Positions 44,580 to 55,485 of a DNA stretch of 64,000 bases are shown in pieces (position 1 is the first letter of the stretch; each line of letters opens with the position of its first letter). The position numbers were made by a program, and so were the translations under genes. Source of the DNA: Ovis canadensis (lineage: Eukaryota > Chordata > Mammalia > Artiodactyla > Bovidae); the NCBI RefSeq assembly GCF_042477335.2, contig NC_091247.1:13741001-13805000 (forward strand), written 5' to 3'. Below the pieces are notes generated by a model, which saw only the letters and a list, made by a program, of their open reading frames with translations, was not told the origin of the DNA and searched no databases.

Positions 44580-45735
44580 TATATGTGGTATAAATACATA
44601 TACATACATATGGACACAGTTATGTTTAAGCATATGTGGCTTATGTTTTGTGAACAAAGGCTTGGTGTGGGGGTTAGTGTGGGTTTGGCAGCTGGGTGTA
44701 AGTGTCAGATAATTCTGAGTTTGAATCGTATCTTTGCCTTTACGAGCTGTGTGACTTAGGCAAATAACTTCTCTGGGCAGCAATTTCCTTCACCATCTGC
44801 AAAATGTGCTGATCCCAGGGCTGCTGTGAAGCTTAAATGACACAACATTTGCAAAATGCTTAGTACAGTGCTCAGGACAGAGAGGCTTCTCACTGATACT
44901 AGGTCACCATGGACGACCTAGCCTGCCTTTCTGATTCACAGCAGAAACCTCCAGAAATGGGATGAATTTCTGGAACGAGGGGTAGGAAGAGCCTCCAGGT
45001 GGATAGAGTTTGCCAAGACTAGGGGAAAATTTCAACCAAGATCGCATGACTCTAGCATCACAGCTGTTCCCATTTGTCTCTAGCTTCTCCCAGGCCTTGT
45101 TTACTCGGAACAGTCTTTACGCATTGTGATTACCAGGCTTGCACCAGTTTGCTCGATGTTACATCACCGGGATGATGTTTACCCTACACGGCTAAAGCTG
45201 TGATTGACATTTGCCATAATTTGCCTAAGTATTTTCTTATCGTCAAATATCTGAGCAGCTTAATTCTTTCATTCATTCACTCATTAATCAATCAAAAAAA
45301 TGGTTGTTGAATGCCTACTGTCTGCCAGGCACTGACTGGGTGCTGGGATATGGTAAACGAGGGCAGGACACCCTTACCTGTGGCACTGGGACTCTGGTTG
45401 GTGAGACAGTCCATCATAAGTAAACAAAAACACTCTGACTCTAAGACGTGGTGCGTGTGTGAAGGAAAGAGAGGTGCTTCTGGATGTATTTGTGTTTGGG
45501 GAACTGTTCCTGGTCCCTGAGTCTCCACTGCTCTTTGCTCCTCTGCAGCCACAGCTGAAGCTTCTCTGTGAGGAGACCCGCAAGGGCTTGGATTTTCCAC
45601 CAACACATTTTAGAATTTCCTGAGAAGTCAGAGGTCACCACAGCATTCAGAGCCCTAATGGGATTTGCCTCTAAGGCTTGCGTCTCTACAATTCTAGTCT
45701 GTTCCCTGCCCTCCTGAAAAGGCTTATGACTTTTG
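44580..45735. other. Intergenic; MIR and MIR3/L2 relics
   Basis: A clear MIR lies at about 44690-44890 ('gctgtgtgacttaggcaaat') and a MIR3/L2-like block at about 45265-45440. The remainder is unique, without exons. Confidence 0.6.
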
Positions 45736-45737
45736 TG

Positions 45738-46110
45738 CTATGCAGTCGCTCAGTCGTGTCTGATTCTTTGCGGCCCTGTGGACTGCAGCACGCCAGGCTT
45801 CCTCCCTGTCCGTCACCAACTCCCAGAGCTTGCTCAAACTCATCTCCATTGAGTCAGTAATGCCATCCAACCATCTCATCCTCTGTCTTCCCCTTTTCCT
45901 CCTGCCTTCAATCTTTCTCAGCATCAGGATCTTTGCCAACGAGTCAGTTCTTCGCATCAGGTGGCCAAAATACTGGAGCTTCAAACTTCAGCATCAGTCC
46001 TTCCCATGAATATTCAGGGTTGATTTCCTTTAGGATTCACCGGTTTGATCTCCTTGCAGTCCAGGGGACTCACGAGTTTTCTCCAGCACCACAATCTGAA
46101 AGCACCAATT
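45738..46110 (-). mobile_element. BovB 3' end fragment
   Basis: The minus strand carries about 370 bp of the BovB 3' coding and tail region, including [13 protein letters not shown]. The left end is the tail. Confidence 0.92.
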
Positions 46111-46119
46111 TATCCCCTC

Positions 46120-46500
46120 CCCCCTCCTTTTTTACAGGATTAATAAATTTTATTTTTTCTTCCAGTTTTATTGTGATATAATTGATATAAGCAGTGTATA
46201 AGTTTGTGTACAACATAATGATCTGATTTACATACATCACACAGTGATGAGCACAACAATTTACTGAACATCCATCATCCCAGACAGGTACAAGATTAAA
46301 GAACAGAAAAAAATGTTTCCTTGTGATAAGAACACAGGATTTACTCTAAAATGTTTATATATAGCACACAATGGTGTTAATTATATTTAACATATAATAG
46401 ATTATATTCCTAGTACTTATTTACCTCATAAATGAAAATTTGTATCTTTTGACTGCCTTAATCCAGTTTTCCCTCCCCTAAACCCTTCACCTCCCCAACT
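46120..46500 (-). repeat. L1-type LINE 3' relic
   Basis: 'agttttattgtgatataatt' followed by 'gtacaacataatgatctgat' is an old L1 3' end in antisense. A related fragment lies at 47160-47330. Confidence 0.65.
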
Positions 46501-46503
46501 CTG

Positions 46504-46581
46504 TCTGCTGTGCTTAGTCACTCGGTCCTGTCTGACTCTTTGCTATCCATGGACTGTAGCCTGCCAGGCTCCTCTGTCCAT
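46504..46581 (-). repeat. Bov-tA SINE 3' fragment
   Basis: The SINE tail and part of the body are present, then stop abruptly at the BovB insertion. The rest of the SINE is not found on the other side. Confidence 0.8.
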
Positions 46582-47150
46582 GTCAGTCAGTCAGTCAGTT
46601 CCGTGGCTCAGTCATGTCCGACTCTTTGCGACCCCATGAATTGTAGCACGCCAGGCCTCCCTGTCCATCACCAACTCCCAGAGTTCACTCAAACTCAATG
46701 GTTGCGGCCATGAAATTAAAAGACGCTTACTCCTTGGAAGAAAAGTTATGACCAACCTAGATAGCATATTCAAAAGCAGAGACATTACTTTGCCGACTAA
46801 GGTCCGTCTAGTCAAGGCTATGGTTTTTCCAGTAGTCGTGTATGGATGTGAGAGTTGGACTGTGAAGAAAGCTGAGTGCCAAAGAATTGATGCTTTTGAA
46901 CTGTGGTGTTGGAGAAGACTCTTGAGAGTCCCTTGGACTGCAAGGAGATCCAACCAGTCCATTCTAAAGGAGATCAGCCCCAGGTGTTCTTTGGAAGGAA
47001 TAATGCTAAAGCTTAAACTCCAGTACTTTGGCCACCTTATGCGAAGAGTTGACTCATTGGAAAAGACTCTGATGCTGGGAGGGATTGGGGGCAGGAGGAG
47101 AAGGGGACAACAGAGAATGAGATGGCTGGATGGCATCACCGATTCGATGT
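46582..47150 (-). mobile_element. Twin-primed (5'-inverted) BovB insertion
   Basis: Two BovB pieces are joined head to head. Positions 46582-46697 are minus-strand and contain the 3' tail. Positions 46698-47150 are plus-strand and contain the upstream coding part (from AMVFPVVVYG to WLDGITDSM). The plus piece ends within a few bases of where the minus piece begins in the intact element, which is the signature of twin priming. No clear TSD was found. Confidence 0.85.
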
Positions 47151-47529
47151 GGTAACCACAAATCTGTCCTCTTTTTCTCTGAATTTGTTTTGAAAGTATA
47201 ATTGAGTTACAACATTATGTTAGTTCTTGATACACAGCACAGTGATTTGATATTTCTATACATTTCAAGCTGATCACCGTAACCATTCCCTTCTTAAATT
47301 TACTTGTACTGCACCTTTTCCTCAGCTCCCTCTCAGCACAGGGCCTCCATTAGCCCTGGGAGCCTTTGAACCAATCAGCAAAAGTGCCCCTTTCTGCGGA
47401 ACAAAGCCTCAATGTGTGAGGCTTGGTGGGCAGAGAGCAAGTTGCATTTCAGCTCCCTTGAGGCCCCCGGGTCATCTGCATGACTGTACAGGTTGCCCTG
47501 TCCACAGCCTCTGGAATGACTACCCCACC

Positions 47530-47728
47530 TGCTTTCTTTTTATTTATGTATCTATTTGTTTGACTCTGGGTCTTAGTTATGATGTGCAGGAACTCTGATC
47601 TTTGTTATGGCATGGGGGATCTTTAGTTGCGACATGTGGGATCTAATTACCTGACCAGGGATCAAACCCGGGCTCCCAGCATCAGGAGCATTGAGTCTTA
47701 GCCACTGGACCAACAGGGAAATCCCTTT
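47530..47728 (-). mobile_element. CHR-type SINE
   Basis: The minus-strand head 'gggatttccctgttggtcca' and core 'ccctggtcaggtaattagat' are present. Confidence 0.83.
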
Positions 47729-48049
47729 CCATCCACCCGATTCTATCTTGAAGACTCAGTTTATATTCCCTCTCTTATATGAAGTTTTCTCTAACTTTCT
47801 AATTCATAGTAAATTCTCCATTCTTTGAACTCCTAATTTTTTTTTTAAACTCTTTGGCTCATTTGGCACTGAGTTGTATACTTCCTTGTGATTCTTCTGC
47901 TTTTCCTCTCTTGCATCATTATTTCATTTGGAAAGTGTGGCTACCAGTGAGGGCTGCCACAGCCACTGTCCTCGGTATGAGGTGCTATCCCTTCCCAGCC
48001 ACATTCCCTGAAAAAACTGAAATGTGGTTCCCTGAGGCAAGACGGGAAA

Positions 48050-48505
48050 GCCCTCTCCTTGGATTGGCTTTAAAAATACAGGGTAACCCCAAAAGAATTG
48101 AGTGCAGGGAGTGGAATAGGTATTTGTGTATTCATGTCCATATCAGCATCGTTCACAATAGACAACACGTGGAAACAAGCCAAATGCCCACTGTCGGATG
48201 AATGGATAAACACAATGCGGTCTATCCATACAATGGAACACTATTCTGCCTTACAAAGGCACGCAATTCTAATAATATTACAACACGGATGAACCCCAAA
48301 GGCATTATGCTGAGTGAATAAGCTAGGCACGAAGGGATAAATGTTGGATGATTCCACTTATATGAGGCAATTTCATATAGACAGGAGAATGGAGGTCCGG
48401 GGGCTGTGAGTAAATGGGTACAGTGAGTTTAATGGGTACAAAGTTTCAGTTGGAGAAGATGAAAAAGTTCAGAAGATAAATGGTGATGTTTGCACAATGT
48501 GGCTG
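48050..48505 (+). repeat. L1-type LINE 3' relic
   Basis: 'gcatcgttcacaatagacaa' and then 'tggatgaatggataaac'-like text is the familiar L1 3' region on the plus strand. Confidence 0.75.
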
Positions 48506-48514
48506 TGTTAACGC

Positions 48515-48803
48515 CCTTGCTGCGGCTGCTGCTGCTGCTAAGTCGCTTCAGTCGTGTCCGACTCTGTGCGACCCCATAGACGGCAGCCCACCAGGCTCCC
48601 CCGTCCCTGGGATTCTCCAGGCAAGAACACCGGAGTGGGTTGCAATTTCCTTCTCCAATGCATGAAAGTGAAAAGTGAAAGCGAAGTCGCTCAGTCGTGT
48701 CCGACTCTTTGCGATCCCATGGACTGCAGCCTACCAGGCTCCTACATCTATGGGATTTTTCAGGCAAGAGTTCTGGAGTGGGGTGTCATTGCCTTCTCCC
48801 TTG
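48515..48803 (-). mobile_element. BOV-A2 SINE (two BovA units)
   Basis: Same structure and orientation as the copy at 43768-44050, and very similar in sequence, with a (GCT)n tail at the left. Confidence 0.93.
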
Positions 48804-49329
48804 GCTATACCTAAAAAAAATGGTTAAAATGACACATTTTTGTGTATTTTATTGATACCAAATTTCTTTCTTAATGACATAATATGAAAAGGGGCTGGTT
48901 GATGTCCTCAACTAAACCGTGAATCTGCAGTTTCCCATGGCTACCCCATTCCTTTACGAGCTCCCAACAGGGAAAGGTGTCCCCCCTCTCAGTCTTGGGG
49001 CTCTCCCAGGACGAGAAAGCGATTTCCTCAAACGAGCAGCCGCTCCTTGAGGGTCTGGACTTGCTATCTCCATCATCAGGCTGAGATTCTTTCTGAGGGT
49101 GTAAGTGCCTAGAATGGATGAGGTTGTGCCTCCTCCATCGGATCAGGAGTTATCCCAGTGAGTGCGCGTGGAGTGGAGGAAAGTGGGTTTCCTGTTTGAA
49201 ACTATCGTCTCTCCGGCCCAGTCCCGGGGCTCAGAAGCCCTGCAAGCTCCGATAGCTGTTCCATCCTCAAGCTCACCTCCAGCCTGCCGGCTCCAAGTTC
49301 TGCGAGCTCAGCTACTCAGCATGTTCTCC

Positions 49330-49635
49330 CAGTAGGCGGGCCGAGGCAGCTTCCGCCCTCTTCCAAAATGTCCGCCGCCGCCTCTGTGACAGGCCTGACC
49401 ACGTGAGCAGCCTCGCCTATGAGGTCGCCGGGCCTGTGACGGCGATTGTCCCTTCTCGGGCCCCGTCTAGTGGGCGACTGCCCTTGTCAACCGGAGCCTG
49501 AGCGATCATGGCAACCGGCTCGGGAGGGGAGCGCGCGGCAGCGGTGGCAGCGACGGCAGTTTGGTCGGGGGCCGGGGCGGCGGAGCGGCGGCGGCGGCGG
49601 CTCCGTCACTGGCGTTGGCACCAGCCCTGAGGGCC
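49330..49635 (+). promoter_or_regulatory. TTLL11: TTLL11 CpG-island promoter and 5'UTR
   Basis: CpG density rises sharply from about 49330 and stays high to about 50100. No TATA box is seen. Candidate elements are an ETS-type CTTCCG (49350-49355), a GC-box-like AGGCGGG (about 49334-49340), and an exact E-box CACGTG (49400-49405). The transcription start is not determinable, but probably lies between about 49350 and 49500. Confidence 0.7.
49508..49630 (+). other. Upstream ORF in TTLL11 5' region (40 codons)
   Basis: An ATG with strong context (A at -3, G at +4) opens a 40-residue Ala/Arg-rich frame that ends with TGA at 49628-49630, five bases before the TTLL11 ATG, in a different frame. If it is transcribed, TTLL11 translation would depend on leaky scanning or reinitiation. 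Confidence 0.6.
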
Positions 49636-50064
49636 ATGCTGCGGGGCAGCCCCGAGAGGGAGCTGGCGGCCTGGTGGGAGGCGGAGGCCGTGGCCGCGAC
49701 CAAAGCGCAGGCGGCGAAGGAGCAGGTCCGCGTGGACCCCGGCGCGGCCGGGGAACCGGAGCGCAAGGCGGGGGAGGAGCAGCCCAAGGAGCCGGCCCCG
49801 GCGCCACCCTGCGCGGCCGAGGAAGGTGACGCCCGCATTCCCCCGCGGCCTCCGCCCACGCTGCCCGTGTCCCTGGCGAAGCCGGAGCCGGTGTCTGGCC
49901 TTTGCCCGCACGGGAAGTCTAGGATCAAGGGCCGCAGTTGCAAGCGGAGCTCGGGACAGCCCGACGAGTACTGCTCTCTGCGGCCGGTCACCGTGGACAG
50001 CTCCAAGGCCAGGACCTCCCTGGACGCCCTGAAGATCAGCATCCGCCAGCTCAAGTGGAAGGAG
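49636..50064 (+). CDS. TTLL11: TTLL11 first coding exon
   Basis: The exon encodes 143 residues starting MLRGSPERELAAWWEAEAVA and ending TSLDALKISIRQLKWKE. I recognise the C-terminal part (RPVTVDSSKARTSLDALKIS) as the conserved segment leading into the tubulin-tyrosine-ligase-like domain of TTLL11. TTLL11 is a polyglutamylase that elongates glutamate side chains on tubulin, in cilia and other stable microtubules. The catalytic ATP-grasp domain lies in later exons outside the window. The first 110 residues or so are low-complexity, rich in Ala, Glu, Pro and Gly, and poorly constrained. The donor GAG|GTGAGG is strong and phase 0. The ATG at 49636 is chosen because it is the first in frame (an in-frame TAG lies at 49468-49470) and it matches the start of the mammalian protein as I recall it. 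Confidence 0.93.
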
Positions 50065-51789
50065 GTGAGGCCCGGCCCGGCCGCGTGGGCACAGGGGGGT
50101 GGACTGGAAGACCTCAGAGGAGCCTGCTGGCTCAGGCCAGGTCTCAGGGCCAAGCTCCTGCTGTGTGCCACGCTTGTCAGCCTCTAACTGCTTCTCCTTC
50201 AAAGCCTAGGCCCCAAGTCACTTCCTCAAGACTGCTCTAGATCCCTCCAGGTCGAGTTAGTCTTTCCTCTAGCTTCCCTGCAGCTACCTTTGGCTCCATG
50301 ATCTCCAGCCATCAGCACTCGCCTCCCCCACATTATAGATATTTGTTTATATGTCTGTCTCCTCCGGCAGCTGTGAGTCCCGGAAAACATCGATCCTCTC
50401 TCTCTTTCATTTCTTCCTTAAGTTTTATTTGTTTAGCATTTACTGGGTGGCCCCTTGCGGAAATCGAACCGTTTGTACTTTGGAGGCAGATAGACTAGGG
50501 TCTCAGCATCATGTCACTTAGCTGTGTGACCCTGAGCAACTTGCTTCACTTCTTTAGCCTATTTCTTCCTCTGTAAAGTCAGGCCAAATGTACCTATCTC
50601 ATAGTTTTCTTAGTATTGGAAGACTCACTGTGTATTATAATATAACCCAAGTCTGCAATAAATGGGAACTCATCTTACCACGCACTCCTCTCCCTTTTCC
50701 ACCATCACATCCCCATCAGTATCATTGTCAACAGTGTAGGTGCTGGGGTTTTTATGTCCCAAGGCTTGGCATATAAACAGGCCTCAGGAACTGGTGGGCA
50801 AAAGGGTGAGTGAAGGAATGGATTATTTGTCCTTGAACTTATTTTAGATCTGGAAGGGGTTGGGATGAAGCACCAGTGACATCCAGAGATAATCTGTTGT
50901 AGTTGACTGAGTGGATGTGACTTTATTTGCAGTGCCTAATGTTATTTAATGTGCTTTGGGGAGTGTCAGGATGTGGTTTAGGGTAGTCGAATCTGGAGGC
51001 TTGGACCCATGTGGTCTGCTGGTGGAACAGAATCTGTAACAGGCGACACGAGGATGCAGGACCTTAGCAGCCCTGGGCCTTGGCTAGAGAAGACTTTCAG
51101 GAATGGTATAATGAAGTTGGAACATACAGAGAGATGGACACAGACAGAATTAATGAGGTCAGAGGGTTGCTGTCCCAGCAGTAGGAGTCACGTGGTTTGG
51201 AGGGGAGTTGAGAGTCAGGTGGGGCAGATTTCCAGACAGGGAGGGGTTAGCCGTTGAATAGTCTGATTCTGGGTGTCAGGGCCCCCCAGCCCTGGGGCTT
51301 GGGGATCAGGGGAGGGCTTTCATGCCCATGAAATCTGGAGAAAGTGAGGGCGGCTCCCAGTACTAGGTGTCTGGGTTTTGGGACAGGGGCCTAGTTCAAG
51401 GTGGTAGATATGAAGACCAGAAGGAGATAAACATGGAGAGCTTGTCAGTACCATAGTCCTAATGAAGGGAGGATCCAGGGGCTGAGACCAGGCCACAGAA
51501 TGAAGGAAGGCTGATTGGCCCAAGCATGGCCTGTACTTAGCTTAGCCCTGGGGCAAGGGTTGGGGAGAGAGACACAAAACGGGCCAGATCTCAAGAGATG
51601 GGGCCATCCAGACTCAGAAACCAGCAGCCACACATGCTGGTCCAGCTTCAGTCACTCATTCTGTAAGTGTCCACTATGGATGCTGGGCCCTGCGAAGCAA
51701 AGATGCTTAAGAGCTAACCCTTACCTTGAAGGACCTCCAAGTTCAGTAGGTGATAAGACACAAGTAAATAACCACTGCACTAGTTACAG

Positions 51790-52120
51790 GGCCTCTGCTG
51801 CTGCTCCTGAAATGCTCCTTTCCCAGCTGTTGGCATGGCTTCCTCTATCACTTCAGACCTCCGATCAAATGCCACCGGCTCAGAGAGGCCTTCACCTATA
51901 ACTGTGCCCCACCCCCCGCCAACTGATGCTTGCTCGTCTTTATTGGTTTTTCATAGCACTGAACTCTAGTGACACTGGATTTTGTATTGGTTATTGTCTG
52001 TTTCCCGCATTAGAATGTAAGCTCCATGAGGGCAAGGGCCTTGTTTTATGTACTGCTGTTTCCTCAGGTGCTTGGCACACAGAAGGTGCTCAATAAATAT
52101 GTGTTGAATGGATGAACGCC
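51790..52120 (+). repeat. L2 LINE 3' end
   Basis: A well-ordered L2 tail: 'atgtaagctccatgagggca', 'ggtgcttggcacacagaagg' and a final 'gctcaataaatatgtgttga'. Confidence 0.85.
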
Positions 52121-54663
52121 TTACGTGATGAGTGTTTCTGTGTCTGTGTAAAGGTGTACCTGCTCTAGGAGGTAGAGGCGCGTCATGTCAGGGCCATGTC
52201 CTGGAGGAGAGAGCCCCGAGCTGAGTTCTGGGAATTATTCATTATTATTATTAGGGATCGTTGACTTTGGATCCCTGGCACAGGGAGTGGGACAGACAGA
52301 GCAGACGTGCGTCCGGGGCTTCACACTTAATTCGGTAGGGCTGGGTCACAGAGTGGGCGGCAGAATGGTGCGAGCGGAGGCAGGAGGGGTGAGCAGGGGT
52401 CAGATCGTGTGCCATGCTGTGGGATGTGGACTCTTTTGGAAGCCTGTGTGAGCCACTACGAAACCTTAAGCATTTTCCGTTTACCTGCCTTGGGACTTTG
52501 GCAAGTGAGTTCAATTCTTTAAGCCTCAGTTTGCCTGTCTGTCAAATGGGAGTGGGTCCAGCTAGGTCCATGGTTCCCAGTCTCTCTGCTGCTGCAGCCA
52601 CATAATGGTAGTGTTAGTCTGTGTGAGGCCCTCGTGCAGGTGAGCTCGAAGTGGGGAGCAGTTTCTGAGGTGCCACCCGTAACTGTCTCCTCCAGGCCCT
52701 GCTTTGCCTGTTCTCCTGCTCATACTGGCATGTAAGTGGAGATGCTCATTCTAGGATGTTTTAACATAATTTACTCCCAACAGGACTTTACTATTAGAGG
52801 GGTGATTACCTACCTACCATCACGCTTCCCTGTTTGCCTGTGAGGTCCTGAGGACAGGAGTGGTTTCTGGCTTGTGTCCCTGATGCCCAGCAGGTGGTGG
52901 GTGATCCATAAATGAATGAATGGATGACTTAACCACAGAGCTGACATCTCACCTTCACACCATAGAATGTGGAGTTCGAAAAGTGCCAGGCTAGGAAAAC
53001 TTTAAAGTTCCTTCCAGGTTTAAACGATGATTATGGTATTCTTAGTACCTGCAGCAAAGTTGGCTTCATGATAGGTAACATCTATATATATATATTTATA
53101 AACTGGGTACTAACAAAATGCAAACACAGCCTCGCCAGGCTTGTTTCCCCATCTGCTACACGGGTGCTGTTGAAAGAGTGTACCTCTAATGCTCAGCACT
53201 GATGTTCTAGGAGCACGAACCCTGCTGGGGGCTGGGTTGCGAGGAGGTGAAGGGCAGCGTCCTCTGTATGTCATGCTGTGCCGTCACTGCAGGATGTGGG
53301 GGTCCCCAGCCAGCTGGCTTTGGCAGGGGTCAGGTGGGCAGCCCAGGCGAGAAACAAGGACATGAGCACCACCCAGAGTGAAAGGTCTGTGTCTCCTTTG
53401 CGAGTAAGTGGTGAGGGGCTCCCCCACTGGGCCGTTCAGCAGGGTGGGAGCTCAGCGTTTGCTTGGCTTCAGGGCACAATCTCCCTTCTTCCCCCACTTT
53501 TCTCTATTAACAGACACTTAACAACAGTAACCAATAGTGACAGTGATAAGAAACAACTATGATGAATCCTTCCTTCCACAGCCCTTCCCCTGTGCCAGGC
53601 ACTCTTCTGGGTGTGTCACATATAGCCAAGGATTTGATTCTCCCAACAACCCTTTGGTCTCCATTTCTACACAGGAGGAAATCGAAGTACCCAGAGGTTA
53701 ACTTACACAAGGTCAGAGAGCTGTGAGGGGCAGAGCTAGCATCTGAAACAGGTTTCCATTTGAAACTGGCCTCCTGTTCTGCGCCCTTGCCACTGCTCCC
53801 TGCTGCTGATGCTGGTGGACCCTGGGGGGTGGCAGGTACAGACACAAATGGGATTCTGCCCGTACCCTCCAGGGACAGACGTGCTCACTGACAGTTGCAG
53901 TCCAGCCTGGGAGTAGAGTTGGGTGCAGGGCATTCCACACAGAGGAGGAGCCAAGGCAGGGAGATCTGGTTTTATACGCAGGATGGAGTGATGGCTGCTC
54001 AGAGAGCAGAGAAAGATGAAGAAGGAGCCAGATTGGAGGACGCTGAAGGCCATGCCAGGAAGCTTGTGCTTCTGGCTGAGTATGATCACAGATTCCTGCC
54101 ATATATAGACCATGCTTCCCTTGCCCACGCTGTCAGTCTCAAGGGAGCCACACCAACTCTCTTAAATGATTCAGTTTTCAGTTGGATCCACTCTAGTCAG
54201 GTTTAATGCAATGGTGCCCACCGTGTTTCTCAAAGGACAGTTCATAAATGTTAGCTCTGTACACTTGTAGGTAAGATGAAAGTTTATTTTAGAAGAGCAA
54301 AATCATGTTTATAGAGTCACTGTGAAGTTGAGACATGAAAGAGAGACATGGTTCCTCGCTCATAGTAGAAGCTCAATACATATTTACAAAAACGCGTGGT
54401 TCTCTTCTAATCATGTGAGCCTCTCTCTGCCTCTCCTGTATATTCTTTTTGCAGTTTGGACACACTCATTAAAGAAAACTTTAGGGAAAAGACACCATGG
54501 AGAGTAGACGCCACTGTTTTTGCAAGCTGCTCTCCTTGGAGATGTCAGCTGTGTATATGTACGCAGTGGTATCATGGACACCAGCTAACGTGATCAAGGG
54601 CACTGAGATTTGATAGAGGGACCTTTGTTGATAATAGTTGGCATAAGCCCTATTCCAGGATCT

Positions 54664-54862
54664 ATTAGGGCTCCCCTCCTGGGTCATTCGGTAAAGAATC
54701 CGCCTGCAACGTGGGAAACCTGGGTTCAGTTCCTGGTGGGAGGATCCAGGGAGAAGGGAATGGCTACCCACTCCAGTATGCTGGCCTGGAGAATTTCATG
54801 GACAGAGGAGCCTGACATGGGGTCGCAAAGAGTTGAACACAAGTGAGTGACTTTCACAAGAT
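54664..54862 (+). mobile_element. Bov-tA SINE
   Basis: It has the head 'ggctcccctcctgggtcatt', 'gggttcagttcctggtggga', and a BovA body with a small deletion before 'tggggtcgcaaagagttgaa'. Confidence 0.9.
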
Positions 54863-55029
54863 CTGTTACAGTGTGAGCTCTTTGCTTCAGTAGTGTCCAA
54901 ATCGTGTGTTGTTTTCAGAAATGTATCCAGCCTTTCTTCGAAGCATGTATATACTTAGGATATCATCCTACTTACAACTAACTTGTGTGATGTTAGTTAC
55001 TGTCTTTGAAATATCATATTACATGCTAG

Positions 55030-55280
55030 GCTTTATGTTCTAAGTGCTTTCTGCTCATTAAAACGTATAGAACACTTATTATGTATTATTTTATTTAATC
55101 CTCACAGCAGCCATCTGAGGTGGATCCCATTATTTCCTTTTTATTTTTCCCCATTATTTCCAGTTTACAGCTGAGAAAACCGAGGTTGAGAGGAGATTAG
55201 TTCAGGGGTAGCCCAAGGCCGCACAGGTAACAGGTGTCTGAGCCATCCAGGGCCTGTGCTTATAGCCAGTACACAAGCCT
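55030..55280 (+). repeat. MIR SINE relic
   Basis: 'tttaatcctcacagcagcca', 'agctgagaaaaccgaggttg' and 'aaggccgcacaggtaacagg' occur in MIR order. Confidence 0.8.
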
Positions 55281-55361
55281 CTACTGTCTTCTTTGCTAAT
55301 CCTTGGCTAAAATCCACCCTGCAAGGAGTTATTCTGTTATTACTATTCCCAGATAACATTT

Positions 55362-55485
55362 TTTTTTTTTTTTGGCAGCACCATAAGTCTTGTGGGATGT
55401 TAGTTCCCTGACCAGGGTTGGAACCCGGGTCCTTGGCAGTGAGAGCATGGAGTCCTAACCAGTGGACCACCCGGGAACTCCCCCG
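55362..55485 (-). mobile_element. CHR-type SINE
   Basis: The minus-strand head 'gggagttcccgggtggtcca' is present, and the T-rich run at 55362-55374 is the tail complement. Confidence 0.85.

Larger units (their letters stand above)
47155..49310. other. Intergenic; repeats upstream of the TTLL11 promoter
   Basis: It contains an L1 relic (47160-47330), a CHR SINE, an L1 3' relic (48050-48500) and a BOV-A2. Positions 48810-49310 are unique promoter-proximal sequence in which GC content rises to the right. Confidence 0.6.

Noticed and set aside
8253..49300. Search for another protein-coding gene between NDUFA8 and TTLL11
   Set aside because: All longer frames are SINE, BovB or compositionally biased. 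I also recall no coding gene between these two in human.
8253..49300. Orthologue of a human microRNA that I recall as annotated between NDUFA8 and TTLL11
   Set aside because: I could not identify a matching hairpin by eye, and such late-annotated microRNAs are often repeat-derived and primate-specific.
49606..50202. Antisense open frames over TTLL11 exon 1
   Set aside because: High GC content suppresses stops on both strands. The plus-strand frame has the recognised TTLL11 segment and a good donor.
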